Translations under genes and position numbers: made by a program
Notes under the pieces: model-generated
Databases searched by the model: none
Seen by the model: only the letters and a program-made list of their open reading frames with translations
What the model was told of the DNA's origin: nothing
Assembly: GCF_000427965.1 (NCBI RefSeq)
Contig: NZ_ATZA01000018.1
Location: forward strand, 22,968 to 86,967
From: Olivibacter sitiensis DSM 17696
Lineage (GTDB): Bacteria; Bacteroidota; Bacteroidia; Sphingobacteriales; Sphingobacteriaceae
Reading direction: 5' to 3'
DNA: 64,000 bases
Part shown: positions 30,940 through 41,158 of the stretch, one piece after another
How the letters are laid out: every line of letters begins with the position of its first letter
How positions within the stretch are numbered: position 1 is the first letter of the stretch

Positions 30940-33900
30940 TTAAAATCCATAGCGCAGCCCCAGCTGGAACTGATATGGATTGCCCGAGGGGTTGACAATG
31001 CCCGAGTTGTTGACACGGTAGTTAAACCTGCGATTGGCCGTGTCGAAATTGGGTAGGTCTTCGGCAGGAACACCTAAGGCGTAAAGTGCCTGATTGCCCA
31101 GGGATTCATTGACTCCCCAAGATCTTTTGAAGAGATTGGCCACGTTGAATATATCTACGGAAAGCTCTATGTTGTGCGTCTTATGCACATAGAACTTCTT
31201 GGTGACGCGCAGATCCACGATGCCATAGAAGCCGTTGATACCACCATTGCGCTCTGCAATTTGACCGCTGTACTGGATGATATAATCTTTTAAGCTTTGA
31301 CTGGCCTCTGGATTGTCGAGAAGTGCTTGCAAGCCCGATACAATATTGGCTGGCGTACTCGCGTCGTTTCTGTCGAAGATAAAGGCGAGGTCGTTGGTTC
31401 CCGCCACAAAATCGCCATTGGTATTGCCACCAGACAATAAACTATAGCGTGTGCCGCCTATACCCGAGTACCTGATACCTATGCTGAAACCACTGAGGGT
31501 AGGAAGCGTACCAAAAAATACCACCTTGTTCCGGAAATGATTGTTCGAATAGTTCATCTGGCTCAGATCACGCGGATCATCCCTTACCGGAAGGGAAAGG
31601 GTGGCACTGTTGGCCACATTGCCGTTGAACGAGGTATTGTCTTTCGTGTCATTCCACGTGTAACTCACGGTGATGGCACCATCCCTGAAATATTGATAAG
31701 TTCCATCTACTACTACGGCATATTGATTCACCTTGCCTTCGCTGTTAAGTTCTAGCACACGGCCAAAACGCTGGCTGATACGTCCCTCTTTCCAGTCGGC
31801 AGCGCCGTTGGCTGGCATAGATTCGGCAGGGACAAAAACTCCTCTTCCTCCTTCGTTGCTAAGGGTAAAGAATGGTGTAGCGGCCATATTACGGTCTACA
31901 TACATGTAATTGTTCCTACCAAGGGTAGCGAAGCCCGTGATACCTACTTTCAACCTGTCCGAGATAAACTTGGTGTACGATAGGTTGGCTTTGTATATCA
32001 CGGGGATCTTTACATCCGGCCCATAAGTGTTGATGGTGGGTAGCTGAAATTGCTCCATGGTGGGAATGGTGGAAGGATCGTTGCGGTAGCCTACAAAATT
32101 GGGTGTTGGCACGTCATTGCCCCTTACGTCGACCGTGGCCAGGTGCTTTCCATCGAAAGTGAGGTTGTTGATGGTAATGTAGTTGTTGATATCGGAGGCG
32201 AATATACCGGCTCCAAGACGGATGTAATCGCTATGCTGCTCATTGATATCCCAAGAGAGTTGCAGGCGAGGCTGTATCACAAAGGATTTTAGCCCGTGAT
32301 CTGTGCGGACGCCCAATTCATCGTAGAGCAATTCATTCAAAGGCGATTTTGGGTAATGGCCGTAGTCGAGACGAAGTCCAGCGGTCATATCAAGGCCTTT
32401 GCCCAGTTTGCTTTGCATCTGGCCGTAAAGACCGGCATTGAGTATACCTGCTTTGACACTTGGGTCTGCCACCAAAGGCACTTCTCGGTAATAGGCATAG
32501 GGTGTTTTGTTTTGAAAATTCTCCAAAGAAGTAAAGCCGCCACTATTATTGAAATGAAAACGACCGTTTACCTCACTGCCGTAGGTGGAATTGGCATGCG
32601 TGTACATGACATCTACGCCAAAGGTATAATTGACTTTGTCCGTGCTATAATAGAGATTGTCTATCAATTGGATCACATTGTTGGTGAAACCTTCTTGCGC
32701 AAAGCGATGCCCCCCTAACTGGATGTTAGTCGATCGTGACGCGCCGTCTATTTGGGAAACGATGTTTTCGACTATAGCGCGTGGGATATTTGCCGCTGGC
32801 AACTCATCCCCAGGGCTACTTTTCTGATAGGTGTACAGATGCTGCACCTTCAGTTCATTAGTGAGTTTGGGGTTGAGGGAAGTACGCAACGTAGCCAATA
32901 GGCTGTTGTCCACGTTCTTGTCATTGCCATACGATTCGTACAGGTTGATCGTGGTATTGTCACCTAGTCCCAGCTTATTGCGATCGCTGGTGAAATTGTC
33001 GCGTATCGTCAATAGATTCCTATCGTCGATTTGCCAGTCGATACGCAAGAAAGCAGCATCCGATCCGCGCCTTTTGTCAAACGTTCCATATTGTGGTCCA
33101 TTGCCCAATCCATATTCCGAACGGCCGATATTCACAAATTCATCCAACGTAGCTCTGGTAATATTAAAACGGCTTTCGTCCGTGGCAGATTGGATATCGG
33201 CAATGATGAGTGGTCTGGCGTCACGTTGGTGATCCCAGGCCACAAAGTAGTGCAACTTGTCCTTGATGATGGGGCCGCCCAGTGTGAAGCCGTATTGGTA
33301 GGTAGAGAACTCATTGTCCCTGCGGTTGCCTCGAATGTCATAGGGGCTAGAAAGCCAATCTGCCCGGGCATAGGTCCAGGCACTGCCGCTGAGGGTATTG
33401 GTTCCCGATTTGGTTACAGCACTTACCGTACCTCCGCCTGCTCTGCCGTAGGTCACGTCATATTGATTGGTCACTACCTTAAACTCGCGCACGGCCTCGA
33501 TGGATATGGAGTAGGGCGCGCCGCTGCGACTGGTGGTCGAGCCTGCCGAGGTGGGGTTCTTCGCCGTCATCCCATCTATGGTGAAATTTGTGGACGATCC
33601 CAATTGGCCGGACAGATTAGTACCACTGCTAAGCGGTGACAGCTCCATCAGCGAGGTAAAGTTTCTGCCATTTACAGGAAGTTGCGTGATGTCTTTGGCA
33701 GAGATAGCCGTTGCGGCGCCTATGTTTTCTATTTTGTTTTTCAATCCATCGGCGGTCACTATCACGGCATCGAGACTTTGGGCAGTCTCGTGCATGTTGA
33801 TGTCTACCCGTACAACATCTCCCTGATTGAGCCTATATCCCGTGCGTACCTGTTCGCTATAGCCGATGAAGGCCACCCGTACCGTATATGGCCCTCCCAA

Positions 33901-34128
33901 AGGAAGTTCCTTAAAAGTATAATCGCCACTGGAACTGGTGGAAGTCTTTGTGTTGAAGCCTGTCGATTCGTTCCGTATCTGTACGGAAGCTCCCTGTATA
34001 GGGCTTCCGCTGTCGTCCACAACCTTGCCCGAGATGGATGCTTGGGTAGTTTGTGCCACCAGTGGAGTCGTAATAACCGCGATAAACTGAAATGCTACCA
34101 GTAGAAATGCTGTAAATAGTTTTTTCAT
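30940..34128 (-). CDS. TonB-dependent receptor, Oar-like, with carboxypeptidase-regulatory N-terminal domain
   Basis: This 1062-residue outer-membrane receptor has a signal peptide ending in VAQ, a carboxypeptidase-regulatory-like beta-sandwich (ASISGKVVDDSGSPIQGASV, residues about 30-115), a plug domain (IGAATAISAKDITQLPVNGR, then FTIDGM) and a long beta-barrel ending in the terminal aromatic LGLRYGF. This is the Oar-type architecture, without an accompanying SusD. It imports an unknown large substrate with TonB energy. It is divergent from the ECF sigma gene 265 bp away, and may share regulation with it. Confidence 0.93.
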   Translation of the reverse strand: MKKLFTAFLLVAFQFIAVITTPLVAQTTQASISGKVVDDSGSPIQGASVQIRNESTGFNTKTSTSSSGDYTFKELPLGGPYTVRVAFIGYSEQVRTGYRLNQGDVVRVDINMHETAQSLDAVIVTADGLKNKIENIGAATAISAKDITQLPVNGRNFTSLMELSPLSSGTNLSGQLGSSTNFTIDGMTAKNPTSAGSTTSRSGAPYSISIEAVREFKVVTNQYDVTYGRAGGGTVSAVTKSGTNTLSGSAWTYARADWLSSPYDIRGNRRDNEFSTYQYGFTLGGPIIKDKLHYFVAWDHQRDARPLIIADIQSATDESRFNITRATLDEFVNIGRSEYGLGNGPQYGTFDKRRGSDAAFLRIDWQIDDRNLLTIRDNFTSDRNKLGLGDNTTINLYESYGNDKNVDNSLLATLRTSLNPKLTNELKVQHLYTYQKSSPGDELPAANIPRAIVENIVSQIDGASRSTNIQLGGHRFAQEGFTNNVIQLIDNLYYSTDKVNYTFGVDVMYTHANSTYGSEVNGRFHFNNSGGFTSLENFQNKTPYAYYREVPLVADPSVKAGILNAGLYGQMQSKLGKGLDMTAGLRLDYGHYPKSPLNELLYDELGVRTDHGLKSFVIQPRLQLSWDINEQHSDYIRLGAGIFASDINNYITINNLTFDGKHLATVDVRGNDVPTPNFVGYRNDPSTIPTMEQFQLPTINTYGPDVKIPVIYKANLSYTKFISDRLKVGITGFATLGRNNYMYVDRNMAATPFFTLSNEGGRGVFVPAESMPANGAADWKEGRISQRFGRVLELNSEGKVNQYAVVVDGTYQYFRDGAITVSYTWNDTKDNTSFNGNVANSATLSLPVRDDPRDLSQMNYSNNHFRNKVVFFGTLPTLSGFSIGIRYSGIGGTRYSLLSGGNTNGDFVAGTNDLAFIFDRNDASTPANIVSGLQALLDNPEASQSLKDYIIQYSGQIAERNGGINGFYGIVDLRVTKKFYVHKTHNIELSVDIFNVANLFKRSWGVNESLGNQALYALGVPAEDLPNFDTANRRFNYRVNNSGIVNPSGNPYQFQLGLRYGF

Positions 34129-34393
34129 ATTTTTCTGTTCACTGTTAAATAGTGTAAAATTATAATCGCTGTGTTAAGATAAATGGGCTTGATTGTTATC
34201 CTTATATTAATTTAAGATAGAAGCGCATGCCATAGCCATTCACACATAGGTGACAGAATGGGCGGTTCCTAATTGTGAGGTGCCAGCAGAAAAACATTTG
34301 CAAAATTCAGTTCTATTGCCAATATTTGTCTTTACCAATTAGTCTATATAATTATAGGGGCATGATGAAATTTCTGACCTAGATAATTTTTAG

Positions 34394-34936
34394 ATGAAAA
34401 ATTACTACAGTGAGCGATCTGAACAATTGTTTAAGAGATACTATCCCAGACTCTGCCATTTTGCGTGGCAATTGACGGGAGGTAAGACTGATGTAGAAGA
34501 TGTGGTACAAGATGCGTTCCTTGTGCTGTGGGAAAAGCGGTCAACTATTTCGGACAGCGACATTGCTATAAAAAATTTTTTGTATACCACGGTAAAAAAT
34601 AGCTGCCTGAACCTGTATAGGCGAGCAAAAGTGGTAGACCGCTACTTGGACAGGACACCTATCAGCGAGCAAGAGGAGCCGCTGATCATGGAGAAGATTA
34701 TTCGGTCGGAAGTGCTGGCCGAAGTTTGCCGCATCGTAGATACGATGCCGCATGCTTGTCAAGAAGTTTTTCGCCTAGGATACCTCGAAGGTTTAAATAA
34801 TGCTGAAGTGGCGGAACGTTTGGGCGTGAGCGTAAATACCATTAAAACCCAAAAGCAGCGAGGTCTTCGCATTTTAAGAACGAAACTGGATCCCGGTTTT
34901 TTCCTTATTTTACTTTCTTTATTACAAGAGCGATAA
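34394..34936 (+). CDS. ECF RNA polymerase sigma-70 factor
   Basis: This 180-residue sigma factor has region 2 (LFKRYYPRLCHFAWQLTG, then DVEDVVQDAFLVLWEKR) and region 4 (YLEGLNNAEVAERLGVSVNT, then IKTQKQRGLRILR). It belongs to the Bacteroidota FecI-like ECF group. With the FecR protein 51 bp downstream and the SusC receptor behind it, it would start transcription of the uptake genes when substrate engages the receptor. Confidence 0.95.
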   Translation: MKNYYSERSEQLFKRYYPRLCHFAWQLTGGKTDVEDVVQDAFLVLWEKRSTISDSDIAIKNFLYTTVKNSCLNLYRRAKVVDRYLDRTPISEQEEPLIMEKIIRSEVLAEVCRIVDTMPHACQEVFRLGYLEGLNNAEVAERLGVSVNTIKTQKQRGLRILRTKLDPGFFLILLSLLQER

Positions 34937-34987
34937 TTTTTAAAATTTTTGTCACCCTAAATCCTTTTGTTGGTTTCTTTATAGTAG

Positions 34988-36169
34988 ATGAAGCCAGAAC
35001 TATATCATATTGCTAAACGCATAACCCGTTTCCTGAAAAAGGAATTGTCTCCAGTAGAAGAAGAGCAGCTGAATGTTTGGTTGGAAGCGGACGAATCCAA
35101 TAGAAAGTTGATGGATAGCTTTAAAGGCGCTACTTCTTTGGCGGATTTATCCTATATGCGGAGCCTTTCTACAGATAAGGCATGGGATATACAGCAGCGT
35201 GCAAGAAAGAGGAAAAGACGCTTGCGAGCCTTGTACTATTCATTGCCCGTAGCAGCCAGTGTGCTATTGCTGTATTTCATAGGCCTATTTCAGCCTCGTA
35301 CCGATACCTATACCGAGAGTAACATGGTTTTTCTAAAAGGAGGAGTGGATATTCTGCCAGGTAGCTCCAAGGCTACTTTGAAACTGTCCGATGGAAGTAC
35401 GGTGCAACTGGGTGACACGCATGGCGACATCAGGGAAAAAAACGGTGTTCACATTAAAACGGACAACGAAAGATTAAATTACGAATCCGCACAACCTGCG
35501 GTGGAACCGCTTTACCATACCCTGATAGTTCCCAAAGGGGGCATGTATAGCATTACACTATCTGACGGCACAAGCGTAGTCATGAATTCCATGTCCGAGT
35601 TGGTTTTTCCGGTTGCGTTTAGTGGCGACAGGCGAGAGGTACAGCTAAAGGGCGAAGCTTATTTCGACGTGGCTCCCAACGTTAAGGCACCCTTTTTCGT
35701 ACAGGTGGGAGGCACGAACATTGAAGTGTTGGGAACCAAGTTCAACGTAAATACCTTTAAACATTTGAAGGCTACCTTGGTAGATGGCGCTATAAAATTA
35801 AGCACGAAGAATGAGCAGCAGCTACTGAAACCAGGTGAGGAGGCCAGTTTTCAAAATGGGAAATTCAAGGTGGCAAAAGCCGATGTATATAAAGCCATAG
35901 CCTGGAAGAATGGCGAGTTCTATTTTCATGATGACGACCTCAATGTGATCATGGATCAACTCGCCAATTGGTATGACGTACAGGTGGCCTACGAGGGGCC
36001 AGTAGATTTCAGCGAACAGTATTCAGGAAGTATCTCCAGGCAGGAAAAATTATCACAAGCACTGGAAATGCTGGCTTTTGCAAGCGGCGCCAAATTTAAT
36101 ATTGATGCTGGCAACAGTACTATTAGCGTTTCTTATAAACAACCATATAAAACATTAAAATCACAATGA
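34988..36169 (+). CDS. FecR-family anti-sigma factor
   Basis: This 393-residue protein has an N-terminal cytoplasmic domain of about 75 residues that would bind the sigma factor and one transmembrane helix (LPVAASVLLLYFIGLF, about residues 87-102). The periplasmic FecR domain follows (LIVPKGGMYSITLSDGTSVV, then VQLKGEAYFDVA, then IEVLGTKFNVN). A C-terminal STN-like part would touch the receptor. It relays the signal from the SusC receptor to the sigma factor. Confidence 0.95.
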   Translation: MKPELYHIAKRITRFLKKELSPVEEEQLNVWLEADESNRKLMDSFKGATSLADLSYMRSLSTDKAWDIQQRARKRKRRLRALYYSLPVAASVLLLYFIGLFQPRTDTYTESNMVFLKGGVDILPGSSKATLKLSDGSTVQLGDTHGDIREKNGVHIKTDNERLNYESAQPAVEPLYHTLIVPKGGMYSITLSDGTSVVMNSMSELVFPVAFSGDRREVQLKGEAYFDVAPNVKAPFFVQVGGTNIEVLGTKFNVNTFKHLKATLVDGAIKLSTKNEQQLLKPGEEASFQNGKFKVAKADVYKAIAWKNGEFYFHDDDLNVIMDQLANWYDVQVAYEGPVDFSEQYSGSISRQEKLSQALEMLAFASGAKFNIDAGNSTISVSYKQPYKTLKSQ

Positions 36170-36213
36170 AAGAAAATCACAATACCCACCCCACGTGAAC
36201 GAGTAAAAAAAAA

Positions 36214-36236
36214 CGGGAGTGTTGGCAGCACTCCCG
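36214..36236 (-). terminator. Hairpin with T-run on the reverse strand, before susC
   Basis: CGGGAGTG-7 nt-CACTCCCG is perfect. The flanking run of nine A on the forward strand becomes a T-run when read leftward, so it would stop leftward transcription entering fecR. On the forward strand it forms a leader hairpin 60 bp before susC. Confidence 0.5.
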
Positions 36237-36295
36237 ATACTTAAGACTAATGTGAAAAATGTAGTTCTCGTTATTAACCTTAATACCGCAAATTT

Positions 36296-39200
36296 ATGCA
36301 TTACTTTTTATTTGGCAACAAGACATCCACTTTGTTGCATAAAGTGGATGGACGTGCCATGTACTTGGCCATGAAGATCAACCTAGTATTGTTTTTGATG
36401 ACGATCATGTTGGTGCATGCAGAAAGCAGAGCGCAGAAAATCAGCATTTCCGCGCAAAATAAACCCATTGAGTGGTTCTTTGAACAAATTAGCCGACAAA
36501 CAAGCTACCGTTTTCTATACAAGAGCGAGATAGTCCGTCAGGCTAAACCCATGAGTATCCATGTAAAGGACGCTGATGTGGAGGATATATTAAGAAAGAT
36601 TGCTTCCGTGCAAGGCTTTCAGTATAAGATCTTTTCCAACACGATTTCCATTTCCTTAACGGAGAAAATGGGAGGAGAAACCGCTTCGGAAGAGCCTTAT
36701 AAGCAACAAGAAATCATAGTGACCGGAACGGTGCGAAGTACTGCGGGCGAGGTGTTGTCGCAAGCCACTGTAAATATCAAGGGAATGAGTGGTAGGGGAA
36801 CAAAGACGGATGCGACAGGTAAGTTTAGGCTGGCTGTTCCCAAAGGATCTATCTTGACCGTCTCTTATATCGGTTTCAAGACGAAAGAGCTGGAAGTAAG
36901 TGAAAGTGGAGATCTTAATATAGAACTGGCAGAAGATGATGCGCTGTTGAGTGAGGTGGTCATTGTGGGATATGGTGAACAGAGCAGGAAAACCGTCACA
37001 AGTGCGATAACGAGCGTATCGGCCGAACAACTAAAAGATGTTCCGATGCCTAGCCCCGACCAAATGCTGCAGGGTAGGGCACCTGGCGTTCAGGTTACTG
37101 CCGCTTCGGGTGAGCCCGGTGGCGGTATACTGGTACGCGTGCGGGGTAGCACGTCCATAAATGCCAGTTCGGAACCGCTCTACGTGATTGACGGCGTTCC
37201 AATTATGGCGGACAATCTGGCGAGAACATCTTTCGGACAGCCCACCAATGCCTTGGCCGACTTAAATCCCTCCGATATCGAATCCATGGAAATACTGAAA
37301 GATGCCGCTGCTACGGCCATATACGGTGCACGTGCGGCCAATGGCGTGGTATTGATTACAACCAAAAGAGGAAAGTCCGGCAAGGCTACCATAGTCATTT
37401 CTTCTTATGGCGGGATATCCGAAGCATGGAGAGACCCGAGTGAATTAAGAGTGGATGGCCCTACCACCGAATTATTGCGGAATGAGGCCAGTGCCAACAA
37501 CTGGATAGATCGCTACGGCAGCCTCGAGGCCTTGGACGCAGCGGGCAATGCCTACTCGGCGCCTTACGCAGATCCCGCAAATGCCATCAATACCAATTGG
37601 CTAGACTATATCATGCAAAAAGGTCCCGTATACAATATTGATGCCTCTATTTCGGGGGGTAACGAACGCATACGCTACATGGTGTCGGCCAATAATTTTG
37701 ATCAAGATGGCATCATGAAACTGGTGAATTTTAAACGGAGATCGTTTAGGACCAACTTGGATTTTTCGGCTTCCGATAAGCTGAAGTTCGGTACCAGTTT
37801 CTTTTATTCCAATAGCCGAAGGAACCGGATCCAAAATGGCAATAGTACTAGCTCGGCATTGGCCAATGCCTTCTTTTATCCATCAAATGTACCTGCATAT
37901 AACGAAGATGGATCTTATAACAAATACCTGTGGGAGAGTCCACTGGCTATCGTCAATGAGACTGACTACCTAATGGACAACACACGCATCATTGGAAATT
38001 TCTTTGCCGACTGGACCATCGTTAAGAATTTGGTGTTTCGTACTACATGGAGTTTGGACAACAGCTACGTGAAAGAACAAAATTACTCCAATACCAAGAT
38101 GGTGGCCGGAGCAGCAGTGGGTGGATCGGGCAGCAGCAGCGTAGTAAACGACTTTAACTGGATAAACGAAAATATCTTGAGCTACAGATTTTCGGTCAAT
38201 GAGGTACACCACTTTGACGCGCTTGCGGGAACTACTTTCCAGAAAAACCGCAATAACTTCACCACGGCTACGGGACAAGGGTTTCCAAGTGACAGTTTCC
38301 GTCAGATATCCTCTGCCGCCACACGAAACTCCAGCGGAGACGAGAGTGAGTGGGCCATTGCCTCGGTATTCGGTAGACTTAACTACGACATCAAGCAAAA
38401 ATACCTGCTCAGCATCAATTTGAGGTACGACGGTTCGTCGCGCTTTGGAGCAAACCACCGCTGGGGAATGTTCCCCTCCGCCTCTGCCGGATGGGTGATG
38501 TCCGACGAGGATTTTATGAAGTCGATTTCAACGATATCCATGTTTAAATGGAGAGCAAGCTACGGAGTTACCGGCAATCAGAGCGGAATAGGTAACTATG
38601 CTTCCCTGGGCTTGTGGGGTGGACAGCAAGGTGGCTATCGGGGAGGCGGTGGCGTCACGCCTGGTTCAGGAGCCTCTGCAGCATATGGAGAATACCCTGG
38701 TTTGAGCCCTGTGCAGCTGGCCAATCCAGACCTGAAATGGGAAACTACGGCCCAACTCAACTTGGGCTTCGATATGGGATTATTTCATGACAGGCTGAGT
38801 CTTTCTTTCGACTATTACAATAAACAAACTAAAGACCTCTTGCTAGCGGTACCGGTACCACGTTTCACAGGCTATAGCTCCATCTTGCAAAATTACGGAG
38901 AGATTGAGAATAAGGGCTTTGAGTTTGGCATCAATGCAAAGGCGATTAAAAAAGAGGAGTTTAGCTGGGATATTGGCCTCAATGTATCGAGAAACAACAA
39001 TATGGTCAAGAAACTCGCTTCGCCCTTTAATCAGTTCACAAGAGATTATGTGCGTATAGAAGAAGGTTATCCCCTGGGATCCTTTTATGTGCACGAACAA
39101 CTTGGTGTAGACCCGCAAACGGGTAATATCATTTGGAATACAGGTGACGACGATGTGTTTAACGTAAACACCGATCGCTTTATATCCGATAAGACAATAT

Positions 39201-39700
39201 GGCCCGATTTTCAGGGGGGGCTGTCCAATAACTTCAGTTATAAGAACTTCGACCTCAGTACGTTCTTGCAATTTAGCTATGGGAACTATGTGTTCAATTA
39301 CAACCGGTATTTTATGGAACACGGTGGCACGCAGATCTATGGCTTTATGTCGCAACAACTGGATAGGTGGCAAAACCCCGGAGATATTACCGATATCCCA
39401 AGAATGGCCAGTGTAAACTACAATACCAATTTCAGGCCTTCTCGCCATATCGAAGATGCCTCTTACCTGAGGTTGAAAAATATTAGTTTGGGTTATACCT
39501 TGCAGGGAGATGTAGTCAAGAAGATAGGTGCAAGTCAAGTGCGGTTCTATGTTTCGGGTCAGAACGTGCTCACTTTTACCAAATATAGTGGACTTGACCC
39601 GGAAGTGTCGGTAGGTGGCAGTGCGCTTACGCAAGGGATAGACCAAGGGGTGTTGCCTCAACCAAGGCTTTGGTTAGCAGGGTTCAATTTAACATTTTAA
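36296..39700 (+). CDS. susC: SusC/RagA-family TonB-linked outer-membrane protein with STN signalling domain
   Basis: This 1134-residue transporter has a long N-terminal leader ending near LVHAESRAQ, then an STN (secretin/TonB short N-terminal) domain for talking to FecR (WFEQISRQTSYRFLY appears with F-E order). A CarboxypepD_reg-like domain (VTGTVRSTAGEVLSQATVNI), the SusC plug motif (GYGEQSRKTVTSAITSV, LYVIDGVP, ILKDAAATAIYGARAANGV) and a beta-barrel ending LAGFNLTF follow. With SusD it forms the lidded importer. The STN domain marks it as the trans-envelope regulated receptor of the preceding sigma/FecR pair. Confidence 0.95.
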   Translation: MHYFLFGNKTSTLLHKVDGRAMYLAMKINLVLFLMTIMLVHAESRAQKISISAQNKPIEWFFEQISRQTSYRFLYKSEIVRQAKPMSIHVKDADVEDILRKIASVQGFQYKIFSNTISISLTEKMGGETASEEPYKQQEIIVTGTVRSTAGEVLSQATVNIKGMSGRGTKTDATGKFRLAVPKGSILTVSYIGFKTKELEVSESGDLNIELAEDDALLSEVVIVGYGEQSRKTVTSAITSVSAEQLKDVPMPSPDQMLQGRAPGVQVTAASGEPGGGILVRVRGSTSINASSEPLYVIDGVPIMADNLARTSFGQPTNALADLNPSDIESMEILKDAAATAIYGARAANGVVLITTKRGKSGKATIVISSYGGISEAWRDPSELRVDGPTTELLRNEASANNWIDRYGSLEALDAAGNAYSAPYADPANAINTNWLDYIMQKGPVYNIDASISGGNERIRYMVSANNFDQDGIMKLVNFKRRSFRTNLDFSASDKLKFGTSFFYSNSRRNRIQNGNSTSSALANAFFYPSNVPAYNEDGSYNKYLWESPLAIVNETDYLMDNTRIIGNFFADWTIVKNLVFRTTWSLDNSYVKEQNYSNTKMVAGAAVGGSGSSSVVNDFNWINENILSYRFSVNEVHHFDALAGTTFQKNRNNFTTATGQGFPSDSFRQISSAATRNSSGDESEWAIASVFGRLNYDIKQKYLLSINLRYDGSSRFGANHRWGMFPSASAGWVMSDEDFMKSISTISMFKWRASYGVTGNQSGIGNYASLGLWGGQQGGYRGGGGVTPGSGASAAYGEYPGLSPVQLANPDLKWETTAQLNLGFDMGLFHDRLSLSFDYYNKQTKDLLLAVPVPRFTGYSSILQNYGEIENKGFEFGINAKAIKKEEFSWDIGLNVSRNNNMVKKLASPFNQFTRDYVRIEEGYPLGSFYVHEQLGVDPQTGNIIWNTGDDDVFNVNTDRFISDKTIWPDFQGGLSNNFSYKNFDLSTFLQFSYGNYVFNYNRYFMEHGGTQIYGFMSQQLDRWQNPGDITDIPRMASVNYNTNFRPSRHIEDASYLRLKNISLGYTLQGDVVKKIGASQVRFYVSGQNVLTFTKYSGLDPEVSVGGSALTQGIDQGVLPQPRLWLAGFNLTF

Positions 39701-39711
39701 TATTGCCGAAC

Positions 39712-41100
39712 ATGAAAAAAATAACGATAATGGGACTTGGGCTGTTGGCACTGGTAAGTTGCGACAGCATCTTGGATGTGGAACCTGTTTCACAAATATC
39801 CGTCAATCAAGCATTTTCTAATCTAAATAGTGCTGAAGGAGTCGTCAATGGTATGTACAATAACCTGCAAACACCATATATGTGGCGAATGCAGGTGATC
39901 ACCGATGTGGCATCGGACATGTCGCAGCAAACAGACTCTTGGGATGCGTTGATTGCTGCCGATCAATTTGACTGGAGCGTGGACAATTCCGAAGTAGAAG
40001 ATTTGTACACGTCCATCTACCGATGCATCGATATCGCCAATAACGTAATAGTGAATGTCCCTCAAATGGATATTGCCCAAGCAAACAAAGACGACATGAT
40101 GGGGCAGGCTTATTGGATAAGAGGGCTGGCCTATTTTGATCTTGCGAGGCTTTTCGGTGGATATCCCAACGTATATGGCAATCTAGGTGTTGTGATTGTC
40201 CTTCAGCCATCGATCGGTATAAGCGACGAAGATTTGAGACCGCGCAGTTCGCTAGCAGAAACATATGCACAGGTCGAGTCCGACCTGTTGCAGGCCTTAC
40301 AGCTGCTACCAGAAAACAGGTCTTCCAGCGCCTTGTCAAAGGCGAAGGCTACGAAGCCCGCCGCTAGGGCATTATTGGCTCGCTACTATTTATATAATCA
40401 ACAATGGGCGCAAGCAGAACAGTATGCAACCGATGCTATTGCGGGAAAGGGTCTGAATGTGCCATTTGCCTCCATTTTTACCACCGATAATTCGGAAGAA
40501 AGCTTATTTGAGCTACAGTTTAACAATACAGACGGCATGGGCTTACGCAACTGGTATTTTCCTTCTACGCTAGGAGGAAGAGGTGGAACGGCATTGCATG
40601 CAGCTACTTATGAGGTGGTTATATCCGATCCAGAAGACGTACGTTCTCAGTTTTTGGCACAGCATCCAGTCAACAGAACGTATTATGTAACCAAATGGAG
40701 TGATGCACAAAATGCCAATAATTTTCAGCTTTTGAGGCTTGCGGAACAATACCTCATCCGGGCCGAGGCAAGGGCTGAGCAGGGTAATCTAACGGGTGCA
40801 TTGGCAGATTTGAACGCCGTGCGTACGCGTGCAGGGGTACAGCCTTCCAATGCCTCGGGCGCTGGGCAAATAGTGGAGGCTATTCTGAATGAGCGGAGGT
40901 TGGAATTTGTTGGAGAAGGGCAACGTTGGTTTGACGTTATTCGTAAAGGCCTAGGCATGCAAGTCTTCCAAAATATTGTGCGCACTACCGGTAGTCAACC
41001 CAGCTATTCGTTGCCAAACGCTGGTAGGCAGGTGATGCCGATTCCTTCGGTAGAAATCAATGCAAATCCAAATATGGAACAAAATGAAGCTTATAGATAG
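39712..41100 (+). CDS. susD: SusD/RagB-family nutrient-binding outer-membrane lipoprotein
   Basis: This 462-residue protein has a lipoprotein signal with lipobox LALVSC and SusD hallmarks: NMYNNL-type TPR start (EGVVNGMYNNLQTPYMW), QAYWIRGLAYFDLARLFGG, AKATKPAARALLARYYLYNQ, and the C-terminal RRLEFVGEGQRWFDVIRKG. It forms the lid over SusC and binds the substrate. It begins 11 bp after susC. The ATG at 39712 gives the proper lipoprotein start; the open frame upstream overlaps susC. Confidence 0.95.
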   Translation: MKKITIMGLGLLALVSCDSILDVEPVSQISVNQAFSNLNSAEGVVNGMYNNLQTPYMWRMQVITDVASDMSQQTDSWDALIAADQFDWSVDNSEVEDLYTSIYRCIDIANNVIVNVPQMDIAQANKDDMMGQAYWIRGLAYFDLARLFGGYPNVYGNLGVVIVLQPSIGISDEDLRPRSSLAETYAQVESDLLQALQLLPENRSSSALSKAKATKPAARALLARYYLYNQQWAQAEQYATDAIAGKGLNVPFASIFTTDNSEESLFELQFNNTDGMGLRNWYFPSTLGGRGGTALHAATYEVVISDPEDVRSQFLAQHPVNRTYYVTKWSDAQNANNFQLLRLAEQYLIRAEARAEQGNLTGALADLNAVRTRAGVQPSNASGAGQIVEAILNERRLEFVGEGQRWFDVIRKGLGMQVFQNIVRTTGSQPSYSLPNAGRQVMPIPSVEINANPNMEQNEAYR

Positions 41101-41158
41101 TCCTTATTCCATTTTGTACAATTGCTTGTTTAATAGTTGTTTAATTTTAAGAACCAAG

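Noticed and set aside
30940..34128. Several forward ORFs of 70-200 codons over the TonB receptor gene
   Set aside because: Shadows of the leftward receptor gene, which has a complete family architecture.
38843..39661. Long open frame antisense to susC (272 codons)
   Set aside because: It lies fully opposite a well-defined SusC barrel; codon pattern follows the sense gene.
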